Assembly: GCA_951217055.1 (NCBI GenBank)
Contig: OX578286.1
Coordinates: 16,951,050 to 17,015,049 of the forward strand
DNA: 64,000 nt
Direction of reading: 5' to 3'
Origin: Gerris lacustris
Lineage: Eukaryota > Arthropoda > Insecta > Hemiptera > Gerridae
Positions within the stretch are counted from its first letter, which is position 1. The number at the start of each line of letters is the position of its first letter. Below, one piece after another: positions 27,100 to 37,594 of this stretch. Under the pieces are notes generated by a model that had not been told where the DNA came from, ran no database searches, and was given only the letters and a program-made list of their open reading frames with translations. Both the position numbers and the translations under genes were made by a program.

Positions 27100-29296
27100 C
27101 TAATATGACATCTCTTGAAATTCTGTTTTCTTCTGATTATTAATTATTACAAGTCATCGAAAACTAACAATTTACGCGATTACCTCATCTATACTACCAA
27201 TATGAATTATCTTTGAATACATTTTTCTTCTGTTTATTAATGTTTTCAAGATCAAAAACTGGGAATACGTAATTACCTCATCTTTACTACCAATATGAAT
27301 TATCATTGAATACATTTTTCTTTCGATAAATTATGTTTACAAGACATCAAAAACTAATAATTTTAGCGACTACCTCATCTTTACCACCAATATAAATTCT
27401 CTTTAAATAATTTTTTTATCTGATTATTAACGTTTACAAGACATCAAAAACTAAGAATTTTAGCAATTATTCCATCTTTACTACCAATATGTATTCTCTA
27501 TGAATTCATTTTTCTTTTGTTCATTAAGGTTTACCAGTCATCGAAAACTAAGGATTTACGCTATTACCTTATCTTTACTACCAATATGAATTTTCTTTGA
27601 ATACATTTTTCTTCTGTTTATTAAGGATTACAAGATCAGTAACTAGAAATTTACGTGGTTACCTCATCTTTAGTACCAATATAAATTATCTTCGAATACA
27701 TTTTTCTTCTGTTTATTAAGGATTACAAGATCAGTAACTAGAAATTTACGTGGTTACCTCATCTTTAGTACCAATATAAATTATCTTCGAATACATTTTT
27801 CTTCTGTTTATTAAGGATTACAAGATCAGTAACTAGAAATTTACGCGGTTACCTCATCTTTAGTACCAATATAAATTATCTTCGAATACTCTTTTCATCA
27901 GTGTTTATTAAGGATTACAAGATCAGTAACTAGAAATTTACGCGGTTACCTCATCTTTAGTACCAATATAAATTATCTTCGAATACTTTTTTCTTCAGTG
28001 TTTATTAAGGATTACAAGATCAGTAACTAGAAATTTACGCGGTTACCTCATCTTTACTACCAATATAAATTATTTTCGATTACTTTTTTTCTTCAGTGTT
28101 TATTAAGGATTACAAGATCAGTAACTAGAAATTTACGCGGTTACCTCATCTTTACTACCAATATAAATTATCTTCGAATACTTTTTTCTTTAGTGTTTAT
28201 TAAGGATTACAAGATCAGTAACTAGAAGTTTACGCTATTACCTCATCATTACTACCAATATAAATGATCTTCGAATACTTTTTTCTTCAGTGTTTATTAA
28301 GGATTACAAGATCAGTAACTAGGAATTTACGTGGGTATCTCATCATTACTACCAATATAAATTATCTTCGAATACTTTTTTCTTCAGTCTTTATTAAGTA
28401 TTACAAGATCAGTAACTAGAAATTTACGCGGTTACCTCATCTTTAGTACCAATATAAATTATCTTCGAATACTCTTTTCATCAGTGTTTATTAAGGATTA
28501 CAAGATCAGTAACTAGAAATTTACGCGGTTACCTCATCTTTAGTACCAATATAAATGATCTTCGAATACTTTTTTCTTCAGTGTTTATTAAGGATTACAA
28601 GATCAGTAACTAGGAATTTACGTGGGTATCTCATCATTACTACCAATATAAATTATCTTCGAATACTTTTTTCTTCAGTCTTTATTAAGTATTACAAGAT
28701 CAGTAACTAGAAATTTACGTGGGTATCTCATCTTTACTACCAATATAAATTATCTTCGAATACTTTTTTCTTCAGTGTTTATTAAGGATTACAAGATCCG
28801 TAACTAGAAATTTACGCGGTTACCTCATCTTTACTACCAATATAAATTATCTTCGAATACTTTTTTCTTCTGTTTATTAAGGATTACAAGATCAGTAACT
28901 AGAAATTTACGTGGGTATCTCATCTTTACTACCAATATAAATTATCTTCGAATACTTTTTTCTTCTGTTTATTAAGTATTACAAGATCAGTAACTAGAAA
29001 TTTACGTGGGTATCTCATCTTTACTACCAATATAAATTATCTTCGAATACTTTTTTCTTCAGTGTTTATTAAGGATTACAAGATCCGTAACTAGAAATTT
29101 ACGCGGTTACCTCATCTTTACTACCAATATAAATTATCTTCGAATACTTTTTTCTTCTGTTTATTAAGGATTACGAGATCAGTAACTAGAGATTTAAGCG
29201 ATTACCTCATCTTTACTACAAATAAGAATTCTCTTTGAATAAATTTTTCTTCTGTTAATTAATGTTAACAAGACATCAAAAACTAGGAATTGACGC
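27100..29296. repeat. 95-bp tandem array, left part
   Basis: Period about 95-97 bp. Core phrases are attaaggattacaagatcag, taactagaaatttacg and taccaatataaattatcttc. From 27600 to 29200 the copies are very similar. The marker cttttcatca recurs at 27891 and 28473 (582 bp, six units), and ggaatttacgtggg recurs about 290 bp apart (three units), which shows higher-order repetition. Confidence 0.93.
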
Positions 29297-29620
29297 GATT
29301 TCCATTAAATTAAATTCCTAAATAGTTTTGTTTCCAAAGCCTTCTAGGAATAAAATCAGGACTATATTACACATCATTAATTCCATTATTAAGAATATAA
29401 TACTCTCCAAATCATAGTTTAGATTCTATCTATATATTTTAAAAATAGTCAGTAGAAACTAAGTAATATAGTAATAATTAACAATGCTAATTAGACTGGG
29501 AAGTCATCAACAATGATGGTGCATTATTTAATTACCAGCCTCTTCATTCAATACGGCAGTTGCACCAGCAAATATTTAATAACTCTAGTTCTAGAAACAA
29601 TTAATAAAATAATAATCTTT
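29297..29620. other. Non-repeat insert in the 95-bp array
   Basis: About 320 bp with no similarity to the flanking satellite; the array resumes at ttattagggattacgaaatc. I see no terminal inverted repeat or clear target duplication, so the mechanism is unknown. A 69-codon frame crosses its right edge and is not a credible gene. Confidence 0.6.
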
Positions 29621-31198
29621 TTATTAGGGATTACGAAATCAGTAACTAGGAATTTACGCCATTACCTCTTCTTTATTACCAATATGAATTCTCTTCATAT
29701 AAATTTTTCTTCTGTTTATTAAGGATTTAACATCAATAACTAGGAATTTACGTGATTACCTCATCTATACTACCAATAAGAATTATCTTTGAATAAATTT
29801 TTCTTCTGTTTATTAAGGATTTAACATCAATAACTAGGAATTTACGTGATTACCTCATCTATACTACCAATAAGAATTATCTTTGAATAAATTTTTCTTC
29901 TGTTTATTATTGTTTACAAGACATCAATAACTAGGAATTTACGTGATTACCTCATCTATACTACCAATAAGAATTATCTTTGAATAAATTTTTCTTCTGT
30001 TTATTAATGTTTACAAGACATCAATAACTAGGAATTTACGTGATTACCTCATCTATACTACCAATAAGAATTATCTTTGAATAAATTTTTCTTCTGTTTA
30101 TTAATGTTTACAAGACATCAATAACTAGGAATTTACGTGATTACCTCATCTATACTACCAATATAAGAATTATCTTTGAATAAATTTTTCTTCTGTTTAT
30201 TAATGTTTACAAGACATCAATAACTAGGAATTTACGTGATTACCTCATCTATACTACCAATAAGAATTATCTTTGAATAAATTTTTCTTCTGTTTATTAA
30301 TGTTTACAAGACATCAAAAACTAGGAATTAACGCGATTACCTCATCTATATTCCCAATATGAATTCTTTATGAATTAATTTTTCTTTTGTTCATTAAGGT
30401 TTACAAGTCATCGAAAACTAAGAATTTACGCGATTACCTCATCTTTACTACCAATATGAATTCTCTTCCCATACATTTTTCTTCTGTTTATTAAGGATTA
30501 CAAGATCAGTAACTAGAAATTTACGCGGTTACCTCATCTTTACTACCAATATAAATTATCTTCGAATACAATTTTCTTCTGTTTATTAAGGATTACAAGA
30601 TCAGTAACTAGAAATTTACGCGGTTACCTCATCTTTACTACCAATATAAATTATCTTCGAATACAATTTTCTTCTGTTTATTAAGGATTGCAAGATCAGT
30701 AACTAGAAATTTACGCGGTTACCTCATGTTTATTACCAATATGAATTCTCTTCAAATACATGTTTCTTCTGTTTATTAAGGATTACAAGATCAGTAACTA
30801 GAAATTTACGCGGTTACCTCATCTTTACTACCATTATAAATTATCTTCGAATAAATTTTTCTTCTGTTTATTAAGGATTACAAGATCAGTAACTAGAAAT
30901 TTACGCGGTTACCTCATCTTTACTACCATTATAAATTATCTTCGAATAAATTTTTCTTCTGTTTATTAAGGATTACAAGATCAGTAACTAGAATTTTACG
31001 CGGTTACCTTATCTTTACTACCAATATGAATTCTCTTTGAATACATTTTTCTGCTGTTTATTAATGTTTACAAGACTTCAAAAACTAGGAATTTACGCAA
31101 TTAATCTTTTCTACCAATAAGAATTCTCTTTGAATAAATTTTTTCTTCTGTTTATTAATGTTTACAAGACATCAAAAACTAGGAATTTACGCAATTCA
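29621..31198. repeat. 95-bp tandem array, right part
   Basis: Same family as 27100-29296, with a subfamily (ataactaggaatttacgtga, accaataagaattatctttg) at 29740-30300 and the cgcggttacc type at 30480-31020. The array stops where the hAT-like element is inserted at 31199 and continues briefly after 32207. Confidence 0.92.
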
Positions 31199-31619
31199 CA
31201 GGGCTTGTAGTGAGTCACTGAAAGTCACTAAAAGTCACTTATTCTGACAAGAGTCACTTTTTTGTCACTTATTTTAAAAAAAATCACTGAAAGTCACTTA
31301 TTTGGGCTTACAAGGATACATTTTTTTGTTTTTTAAATACAAAACATATATTTTAACTGTTTTTCAAACGGGATTTTGTAAGCTCAAGACTTTTTTTAAC
31401 TATGAATTTTATATTAGGCCTACTTTGAACTGTGATGAATGATAAAGTTTGTAACAGTTGCACTAGATTCAGCTGGCGTGTGTTGTGTTTTATCGTCAAT
31501 ATTAAGAAGATGGATGAAAAAAATAAAAAGAATATAAAGATGAAAAGAATATTTTATTCTGAACTCCCTCCTGATTGTTATTACTTTTCCTCACAACCTA
31601 TAGTAGGAAAAGTATTGTT

Positions 31620-31829
31620 TTCACCAAAAACTTTTTTTTCGAGATCAACGGAATTATCCGTTTTGGGTGTTTTTAAGACCTCCTGAGTGGTTTTCAGCAT
31701 GACGTCTGCATGTATGTATGTATGTGTGTGTTTGTGTTATTATCGTAGTGCCCAAGGTATTCAACCTAGAGAGTTGAAACTTGGCAGAAAATCAGTCTTT
31801 ACCTGTAGTGGCCAAACTTCAAATAATTA

Positions 31830-31830
<1 letters not shown>
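31620..31830. repeat. Unidentified old repeat segment inside the hAT-like element
   Basis: Less AT-rich than its surroundings, with a tatg/tgtg run at about 31708-31737 followed by gcccaaggtattcaacc and gagttgaaacttggc. Segments of this general kind, a tg-rich run followed by a 'gaaacttgg'-type phrase, are familiar from dispersed repeats in invertebrate genomes, but I cannot name a family. The 84-codon frame at 31432-31686 covers part of it and is not a recognisable protein. Confidence 0.3.

Positions 31831-31833
<3 letters not shown>

Positions 31834-31885
<52 letters not shown>
31834..31885. repeat. (TA)n microsatellite
   Basis: About 52 bp of pure TA dinucleotides directly joined to an 18-nt T run. 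In minus-strand reading it extends the A-tail of the 5S-derived element. Confidence 0.97.
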
Positions 31886-31904
<19 letters not shown>

Positions 31905-32050
31905 GAATGTTGATAAAATAAGTTAGTTCAATACGGTCACCCATCCAAGTACTGACCACGTCCAATGCTGCTTCCTCCTGCTGTGAGCAGGAGAGGCTAC
32001 TTCGGTGGCCTCCGAAGTGAGGAAAAGTTCCGAGGTACCCCGTACCCGGT
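31885..32050 (-). mobile_element. 5S rRNA-derived SINE-like element
   Basis: The minus strand reads a GC-rich head, then a segment matching the 3' half of eukaryotic 5S rRNA: ggaagcagcattggacg (A box/intermediate element region) and gtcagtacttggatgggtg followed by accg (C box), at about 31934-31974. An AT-rich linker, an 18-nt A run and (TA)n follow. This is the architecture of a SINE using a type 1 internal Pol III promoter. Two hairpins lie in the head, CTCCTGCT/AGCAGGAG (31975-31993) and CTTCGG/CCGAAG (32000-32017). It lies inside the hAT-like element, so it inserted later or was carried by it. A bare 5S pseudogene is less likely, because the 5' half does not resemble 5S rRNA. Confidence 0.7.
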
Positions 32051-32213
32051 TTTTTTCATACAGTAACTAAAATATTTTTTTTTTACTTAAAATTAAGTCA
32101 CTTAAAGTCACTTATTTGGGGGAAACAGGTCACTTAAAAGTCACTTATTTTGAAAAAAATAGTCACTAAAGTCACTTAATTTTGAGGAAAATCTGCTACA
32201 AGCCCTGAATTCA

Positions 32214-32651
32214 TCTTTTCTACCAATAAGAATTCTCTTTGAATACATTTTTCTTCTTTTTATTAATGTTTACAAGATCAGTAACTACGAATTTACGCTA
32301 TTACCTCATCTTTACCATCAATATGAATTCTCTTCGAATAAATGTTTGTCCTGTTAATTAGGGATTACAAAATCAGTAGCTAGAAATATACGCGATTACC
32401 TAATCTATATTACCAATAAGAATTCTCTTTGAATACATTTTTCTTCTGTTTATTACAGTCGTCAAAATCTAAGAATATACACTATGAAGCTAATTTTTGT
32501 TTAAGATTGCAAGTTAAATCTGTGAAATATTAAGACTTCATGACGACGTCAATTTGATACATATCACCTAAATATTTTTTTTACTGCTAGTCTATTTCTA
32601 ATAGTCAGCGAACAGAACTGTTTATCTATGTTTACATGGCATCAAATAGCA
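32214..32651. repeat. End of the 95-bp array and decayed satellite
   Basis: Two to three diverged 95-bp units (to about 32460), then pieces of the older satellite with aatctaagaatatac and gaagctaat. The sequence agaatata at 32652-32659 is the left target duplication of the next element. Confidence 0.7.
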
Positions 32652-33327
32652 AGAATATAGGTACTTATTTACTTGGGTACATACCAATAAGTATGTACCC
32701 AAGTAAATAAGGTGCCATAGGGAAAGAGTTTACTTGGGTACATACCATTTATTTATTGAAAAATATGGGGAAATGAAATAAAATAAATTAATAGGCAAAC
32801 TTAATGGGGATGTTGAAAAGCACTGGGGCTTTTGTAAGGGGTTAAGAAGGGGGAAGAAAAGAAAAGAAAAAAGGATGTACCCAAGTAATAAGGCGTTATA
32901 GAGGTAGACGTTTAGTTGGGTACATACCCAAGGTATGTACCCAAGTAAATTAGGTGCTATGTGGCAGGAGTTTAGTTGGGTACATACCCATGACAAGTAA
33001 TTTTATATTATTTTTTTTTAATATTAATTTAAAAAGTATTGACAGAAATGACAATGGCTTGTCAACAAAATAATTTTTATTACATAATTCATTCTTCAAT
33101 AAAATAAAATCTGAAAAGTTGGAAAAAAGGACAATTGCAAAGAAAAAAGACGTGGATAACCTCAGAGGCATTAATATGAAACAAGCCATATTTCTGACTG
33201 AAAGGATGGAGAAGTGGGATATGTTTAAATGGGTTGAGCGTAAGTAAAATTATACATTATCTTTTATATATTTCAGAAATTGGAGAGCAATAAAGAAAGA
33301 TTTAAAATTTAGAAATTTTGTACAATG

Positions 33328-33500
33328 TACATTGGGACAAAGGAATATCTCACTTCTGTAATTTAAAGTGACAATATCTGTTGGCCTAACAATCAAATAA
33401 GATAAAGGGACATTTAGTCCAATGAATTTTGGGACAAAGGAACATCACACTTATGTAAAAAAAGTGACATAATCCATTAGTCCAATCATTAAGTTAGTCA
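33328..33500. repeat. Internal direct repeat of the TIR element, shared with 63.9 kb
   Basis: The phrases gggacaaaggaatatctcac and gggacaaaggaacatcacac appear ~90 bp apart, each preceded by an 'agtccaatg/tacaatgta' word and followed by aaagtgaca. A third relative lies at 63895-63950 (aggacaaagaaatgtcacac). This suggests another copy of this element, or of its core, begins at the right edge of the window. Confidence 0.6.
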
Positions 33501-33742
33501 ATGTATTTTGGGATCAGCGATTTTCTTTAGAGAGGAAAATTTAAAAAAAGACACTTTTTTAATCTTTGGAAAGAAATATGTAGGTGAGAGAAAGATGAGG
33601 ATTGACGTACGTTTTATAAATATATTTATTAAGTTGTTTGTTTAACATAAAATAACTTGGATTTTTTTTTATATACAAATATAAAGAAAAACTTGCATTT
33701 TTTCATTAAAAAATATTTTTTTTTTATGACATAAACGCTTAT

Positions 33743-33819
33743 TAATCCATCTGAGTTGACCAATGTACGTCAACCCGGATGGATTAAAACCAATTCACCT
33801 CATTTTTGAGGTGAATTGG
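33743..33819. other. Two strong hairpins near the right end of the TIR element
   Basis: 33743-33760 pairs with 33769-33786 (18-bp stem, two mismatched positions that would be G-U pairs in RNA, 8-nt loop). Immediately after, 33790-33802 pairs perfectly with 33807-33819 (CCAATTCACCTCA against TGAGGTGAATTGG, loop of four T). Such adjacent hairpins at an element end suggest a role in the terminus or in termination; the function is unknown. Confidence 0.85.
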
Positions 33820-33854
33820 AGGTATGTACCCAAGTAAACAAGTGCCAGAATATA

Positions 33855-34699
33855 CACGATAAAGCTAATCTCGTTTGTTTCACACGATTACTTGAATGAT
33901 GAAGTCTTCTGAACTGGATTCTCTGAATGAATTTCTCTGCTATTTCTCAAAGTCTAAAAATTAGTGAATAGTAATAATATACGTGATCATGTCATTGATA
34001 CATGTGACAACCTAAGTAAATATACTTTACATACATTTCTCGGCTGCTAATAAATTTAAAAGTAAGATTATATGTGATTACTTCTCGCCTTATTTATCAC
34101 TCATAATTACTTAAGACGTTTTATCTTTGAATTCATTTTTCCACTGTTTATGTTGTACATAAACTTTGTTTACATGGCTTTGTTCACATGACTTCTATCG
34201 ACGGTTGTTAGCCGATGTTGTTCATCTTTTGATCAGCTACAATTCATAGTCGTCCACTCCTTTGTTCATAATGAACACTCGTTGTTCCTGCTTTAAACTC
34301 ATGCCACCACATGAGTTTTTTCACATTAGTTTGGTACCTTACACCATCGTCAATCGTCATAATCTGGTTTTATTTCTTTTATAATCTGATGTCACTTTTT
34401 CCTTTGCAAGAATACTTGGGACTACACTCCACATCGCGCACCTGGTGTGATTCAGGATCAAAAAAATGAATTTCAAATTGATATACAACACAATTGTTTA
34501 ACCAACTGTGAGAAACGAGCGTGTACTCTGCTAACTTTGCTAAATTACATCCCTTTAAGCGTCAGAGGTTCATTACTCTTACTTTCTTTACGTGCCTTAT
34601 ATATTTGTTGTACATGAAAACCTAAATAAGTTTTTTTTTTTGTCTAAGGCAAGAAAAGTAAACATATATGATATTTCATGTCTTCTTATTTTTTACATT
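33855..34699. other. Decayed satellite and unassigned DNA
   Basis: 33855-34040 resumes the old satellite (gataaagctaatctcg, tttctctgctatttctc). Around 34230-34330 there is one diverged copy of the 82-bp unit found at 35046. The rest (34330-34620) is unassigned. Confidence 0.5.
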
Positions 34700-34980
34700 A
34701 GACTACTTAACTAGTGATTCGGGGCATAAAGAACTTGCGTTGAAAAAAATTACATTGCTCTTGTATCGGCCATATTTGTTTTGGTGAAAAAAAATCTGGA
34801 GGATGTTGAATTTTTTCATCTTCAAAACACTTTTTGAATATTTCCATAAATATACCATTCTGTTGACGTTGTATTGTCTGTGCTATTTCGAGAGGCCCCT
34901 CGCCCCTAATTTTCGAAAACCAAGAACATAGTTTTAACAAGAATTTCATGGAGAAGAGATCTGGAGATTTGTGGACACAC
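34700..34980 (-). other. Unassigned segment with an 80-codon minus-strand frame
   Basis: 34707-34949 encodes on the minus strand a peptide starting MKFLLKLCSWFSKIRGEGPL and ending near a second ATG-rich stretch. The segment is less AT-rich than its surroundings and shows no tandem structure. It could be a fragment of a transposon coding region or a decayed exon. No motif is recognised and no splice sites are convincing, so I do not call it a gene. Confidence 0.15.
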
Positions 34981-35045
34981 TGCGTTCATCTATCTTTCTT
35001 TAAAGTCATTCGACTGATTTCACAAACAATTTACTCACTCTTGTT

Positions 35046-35340
35046 CACCTTTCCATCTGCTACGATTGATGGTTGTCCACTCCTTTCTTCATTGTGAGCA
35101 ATCGTTCTTCCGGTTTAAACTCTTGTTCACCTTTCCATCTGGCACGATTGATGGTTGTCCACTCCTTTCTCCATTCTGAGCTATCGTTCTTCCGGTTTAA
35201 ACTCTTGTTCACCTTTCCATCTGGCACGATTGATGGTTGTCCACTCCTTTCTCCATTGTGAGCTATCGTTCTTCCGGTTTAAACTCTTGATCACCTTTCC
35301 ATCTGGCATTATTGATAGTTGTCCACTTCCTCTTAATCTG
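35046..35340. repeat. 82-bp tandem repeat, four copies
   Basis: Unit starts (cacctttccatctg) at 35046, 35128, 35210 and 35292, an exact 82-bp period, with gttgtccactcctt and cgttcttccggtttaaactc conserved. Diverged single copies lie at about 34230 and 36480. The two overlapping open frames at 35073-35445 merely read this repeat. Confidence 0.93.
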
Positions 35341-37127
35341 TTTTTATTTTGTAAAAAATCTTTAAAAGGTGCGCTTCCCTTAATGAAAAAGTACAGGATT
35401 AATTTCCAGGATTTGGAAACAACAATTGTTAAACAACCGAAATAAAAAAAGCTTGCAATCTATTGCCAAGAACTTTCCTTATACTATTTTATATATTTTC
35501 CTGCAGTTTATCTCTCATTAAACAGCATATAAACAAGAAATTTTCTTAATAACGCAATTATATTTGATGTACCTACATAATATCCTTAATTAAAATACTC
35601 TGAATACTCTCCAGTTTCTGTCTATAAATCAGTGAAATTACTTGAAATTTGATACATATGACAACCTGAATATAAGTACTCCACTTACATTTCTCTACGG
35701 CTAGACAATTTCTATAAGTCAGCGAATAGTAGGAATATAAACGACAAATGACATGTAATTTGATACGTATGACAACCTAAATGTAAATACTCTACATTAA
35801 TTTCTCTGTTGGTAGTCAATTTCTATAAGTCAACAAGTAGAAAGACTATTTAGGATACATGGCATCTTATTTTTTCACTTAAAACTACCAAAAATAAAAG
35901 CTCCAATTACATTTGACTCTGTTTATCTATGCTTACTTGACATCAAAAACTAAGATATACGTGATAAAGTTGATCTTATTTTTTACACATAATTTTAATT
36001 TGAATGCTCTTAATACATTTCTCTGCGCTTTATTTGTCATTCAAGTTAGCAAATTATAAGAATGAGAAAAATAATTATAAAATATATAATAGTTATATAT
36101 AATTATAAATAATTATAAGAATGCTGCTAGTAAATTTTTACAAGTCTGCGAATAGTAACAAAATACGCAAAGTATCTCATCTTATTTTTCAATTAGGACT
36201 ATCAATTACCTTTATGTATTTTTTTTTTTTTTTTAATACATGTTAAACGATATGTTTTCATGGCTTCCAAATCTAAGAATAATTGTGATAATGCTATCAA
36301 TTTGTTGTAATGATAACCTGAATGATAAATTCTTCTGAATTTTATTCTCTGAATGAATTTCTCTGCTGCTTCTCAAGTATTAAAAATTAGCTATGATATG
36401 AATTCTCTTATAAATTCACTTTTCTACTGTTTACCTATGTTTACATGACTTTGAAAAGTCAAAATATACAGTTGTCAGAACCATTTCTTCGATCTTGTTC
36501 AGCATCTCAATTCTTCAGCCACAATCAGTCCACTCCTTTGTTTATCATGAACATTTGTTCTTCTGGCTTTAAACTGACGATACTATTTTTACACATTAGT
36601 ACGATTTATATAACACCATCCTTCTAAACTGTAAGAATGCGAAGGGCAAAAAATGAGTGTAAGATGCTCGGGCATACGTTTGTTGTTTATGGAAACCTAA
36701 ATGCGCTTTTCTATATCTCCAATGCCCGAAGAGTAAAGACATGAATAAAGTTCTCTACATACGTTTCTCTCCTACTAGTCAATTTCGTCAAGTCGGCGAA
36801 TACAAAGAATATACACGATAAGTGACATGTAATTTGATACGTATGACAACATGAATGTAAATACTCTACATTCATGTCTGTTACAAGTCAGCAAATAGTA
36901 AGAATATACAACATGAATTACTTTTAATTTGATACCTATGACAACCCAAATATATAAATACTCCTTTAATACATTTCTCTGCTATATATGCTGTGCTTAC
37001 AAGTCAGCAAAGAGGAAGCCTCGTCTTTTTGTTTAGTTAGGACTAACTAAAATGAATTCTCTTTTCTACTGTTTATCTACCTTCGTATTATGTACTTCTA
37101 AAAGTAAAAATATACGCCAGGAAGCTA
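35341..37127. other. Decayed satellite mosaic, no gene
   Basis: Recurrent phrases of the ~100-bp family (tttctctgctgctag, gtcagcgaatag, gataaatgacatgtaatttg) occur at 35600-35900 and 36720-37000. A T-tract lies at about 36219-36234 and a short inverted run of ataattataa words at 36075-36120. No coding sequence is supported. Confidence 0.6.
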
Positions 37128-37175
37128 ATATTATTTGTTGTTAAATTTTAAGTTAGCAACCGTTAAAGTGTAGAT

Positions 37176-37337
37176 ATGAGAGAGTTAGTGAGATACGGTC
37201 TAAAGAAAAAAACTAAGTTTTTACCAACTAGTTTCGTAAAATATATTTACATCATCAGGGTAACTTACATATGGGCTTTTAACTTACAATTTTTTTATTT
37301 TATTAATATAAACAAACCTGTTTTATAAATTGACATT
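37176..37337. repeat. Left inverted terminal repeat
   Basis: 162 bp, starting atgagagagttagtgagata and ending tttataaattgacatt. It is the reverse complement of 37595-37764 apart from one substitution and a 7-bp indel in the T/A-rich run. Such high identity implies either recent insertion or a copying mechanism that makes both repeats from one template. Confidence 0.95.
37215..37266 (-). ncRNA. Hammerhead ribozyme motif, left copy
   Basis: On the minus strand: helix I from AAGT and TACC pairing with GGTA and ACTT (three extra A on one side); core CTGATGA; one extra T; helix II GTAAA/TTTAC with a TATAT loop; GAAA; a very short palindromic CTAG helix III; then T and T as the U16.1 and H17 positions. 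All conserved core bases are present. A palindromic minimal helix III fits the dimeric hammerheads described in Penelope-like elements. The extra T next to helix II is the one deviation. Confidence 0.7.
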
Positions 37338-37594
37338 TATAATTTGATTTATAAATTGTTTTATAATTTGATTTCTCGAATCCCATAGTCCTTGCTCAAG
37401 AACCCAATTTTTATAGAAGAAATTTCCTTGAAATGTACCATATATCTAAAACTAATAACACCGTAAATTTTAGAACTGACACCAATAACCTCAGTATCTG
37501 TTATCACAATATTATATCCAATTTTTAAATGTTATTCATCTCTCTTCTTATGTAGAAACAAGACAAGATTCTTTAACCGACATTAATTGTCAAT

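Larger units (their letters stand above)
31199..32207. mobile_element. hAT-like non-autonomous DNA transposon, about 1 kb
   Basis: The ends are perfect 12-bp inverted repeats, CAGGGCTTGTAG and CTACAAGCCCTG. They are flanked by the direct repeat aattca at 31193-31198 and 32208-32213. The neighbouring 95-bp unit shows the uninterrupted site. A CAGGG start fits the hAT superfamily; the usual duplication there is 8 bp, so 6 bp is unusual or reflects later change. Just inside both ends, clusters of GTCACT-type motifs (agtcacttattt) lie in the same orientation, which could be transposase binding sites. No transposase is present. The interior holds a nested 5S-derived element, a (TA)n tract and a segment of another old repeat around 31600-31830. 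Confidence 0.75.
32660..33846. mobile_element. TIR element made of four alternating palindromic modules
   Basis: The outer ends are 26-bp inverted repeats with two mismatches, both containing TTTACTTGGGTACATACC. They are flanked by the 8-bp direct repeat agaatata (32652-32659 and 33847-33854), so this is a genuine insertion. The end motif occurs eight times in strictly alternating orientation, at about 32671, 32691, 32731, 32874, 32911, 32931, 32971 and 33821. This defines four modules: 32660-32716, ~32728-32895, 32911-32957 and 32971-33846. The spacers between modules are related (aggtgccatag, aggcgttatag, aggtgctatgt). Superfamily unknown: an 8-bp duplication suits hAT or Merlin, but no transposase is present. 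Minus-strand frames at 32730-33189 are chance readings. Confidence 0.8.

Noticed and set aside
29297..29620. Possible transposon insertion in the 95-bp array
   Set aside because: No terminal repeats and no target duplication could be identified, so it is listed only as an insert.
32730..33189. Two overlapping minus-strand frames of 79-88 codons
   Set aside because: They read the end motifs of the alternating-module element (repeated YIPWVCTQLN-type peptides) and have no domain.
32660..33846. Helitron, because of the right-end hairpins
   Set aside because: The 8-bp duplication and terminal inverted repeats exclude Helitron structure.
35073..35445. Two overlapping frames with SSGLNSCSPFHLARLMVVHS repeats
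   Set aside because: They are the 82-bp tandem repeat read in two phases; no gene.
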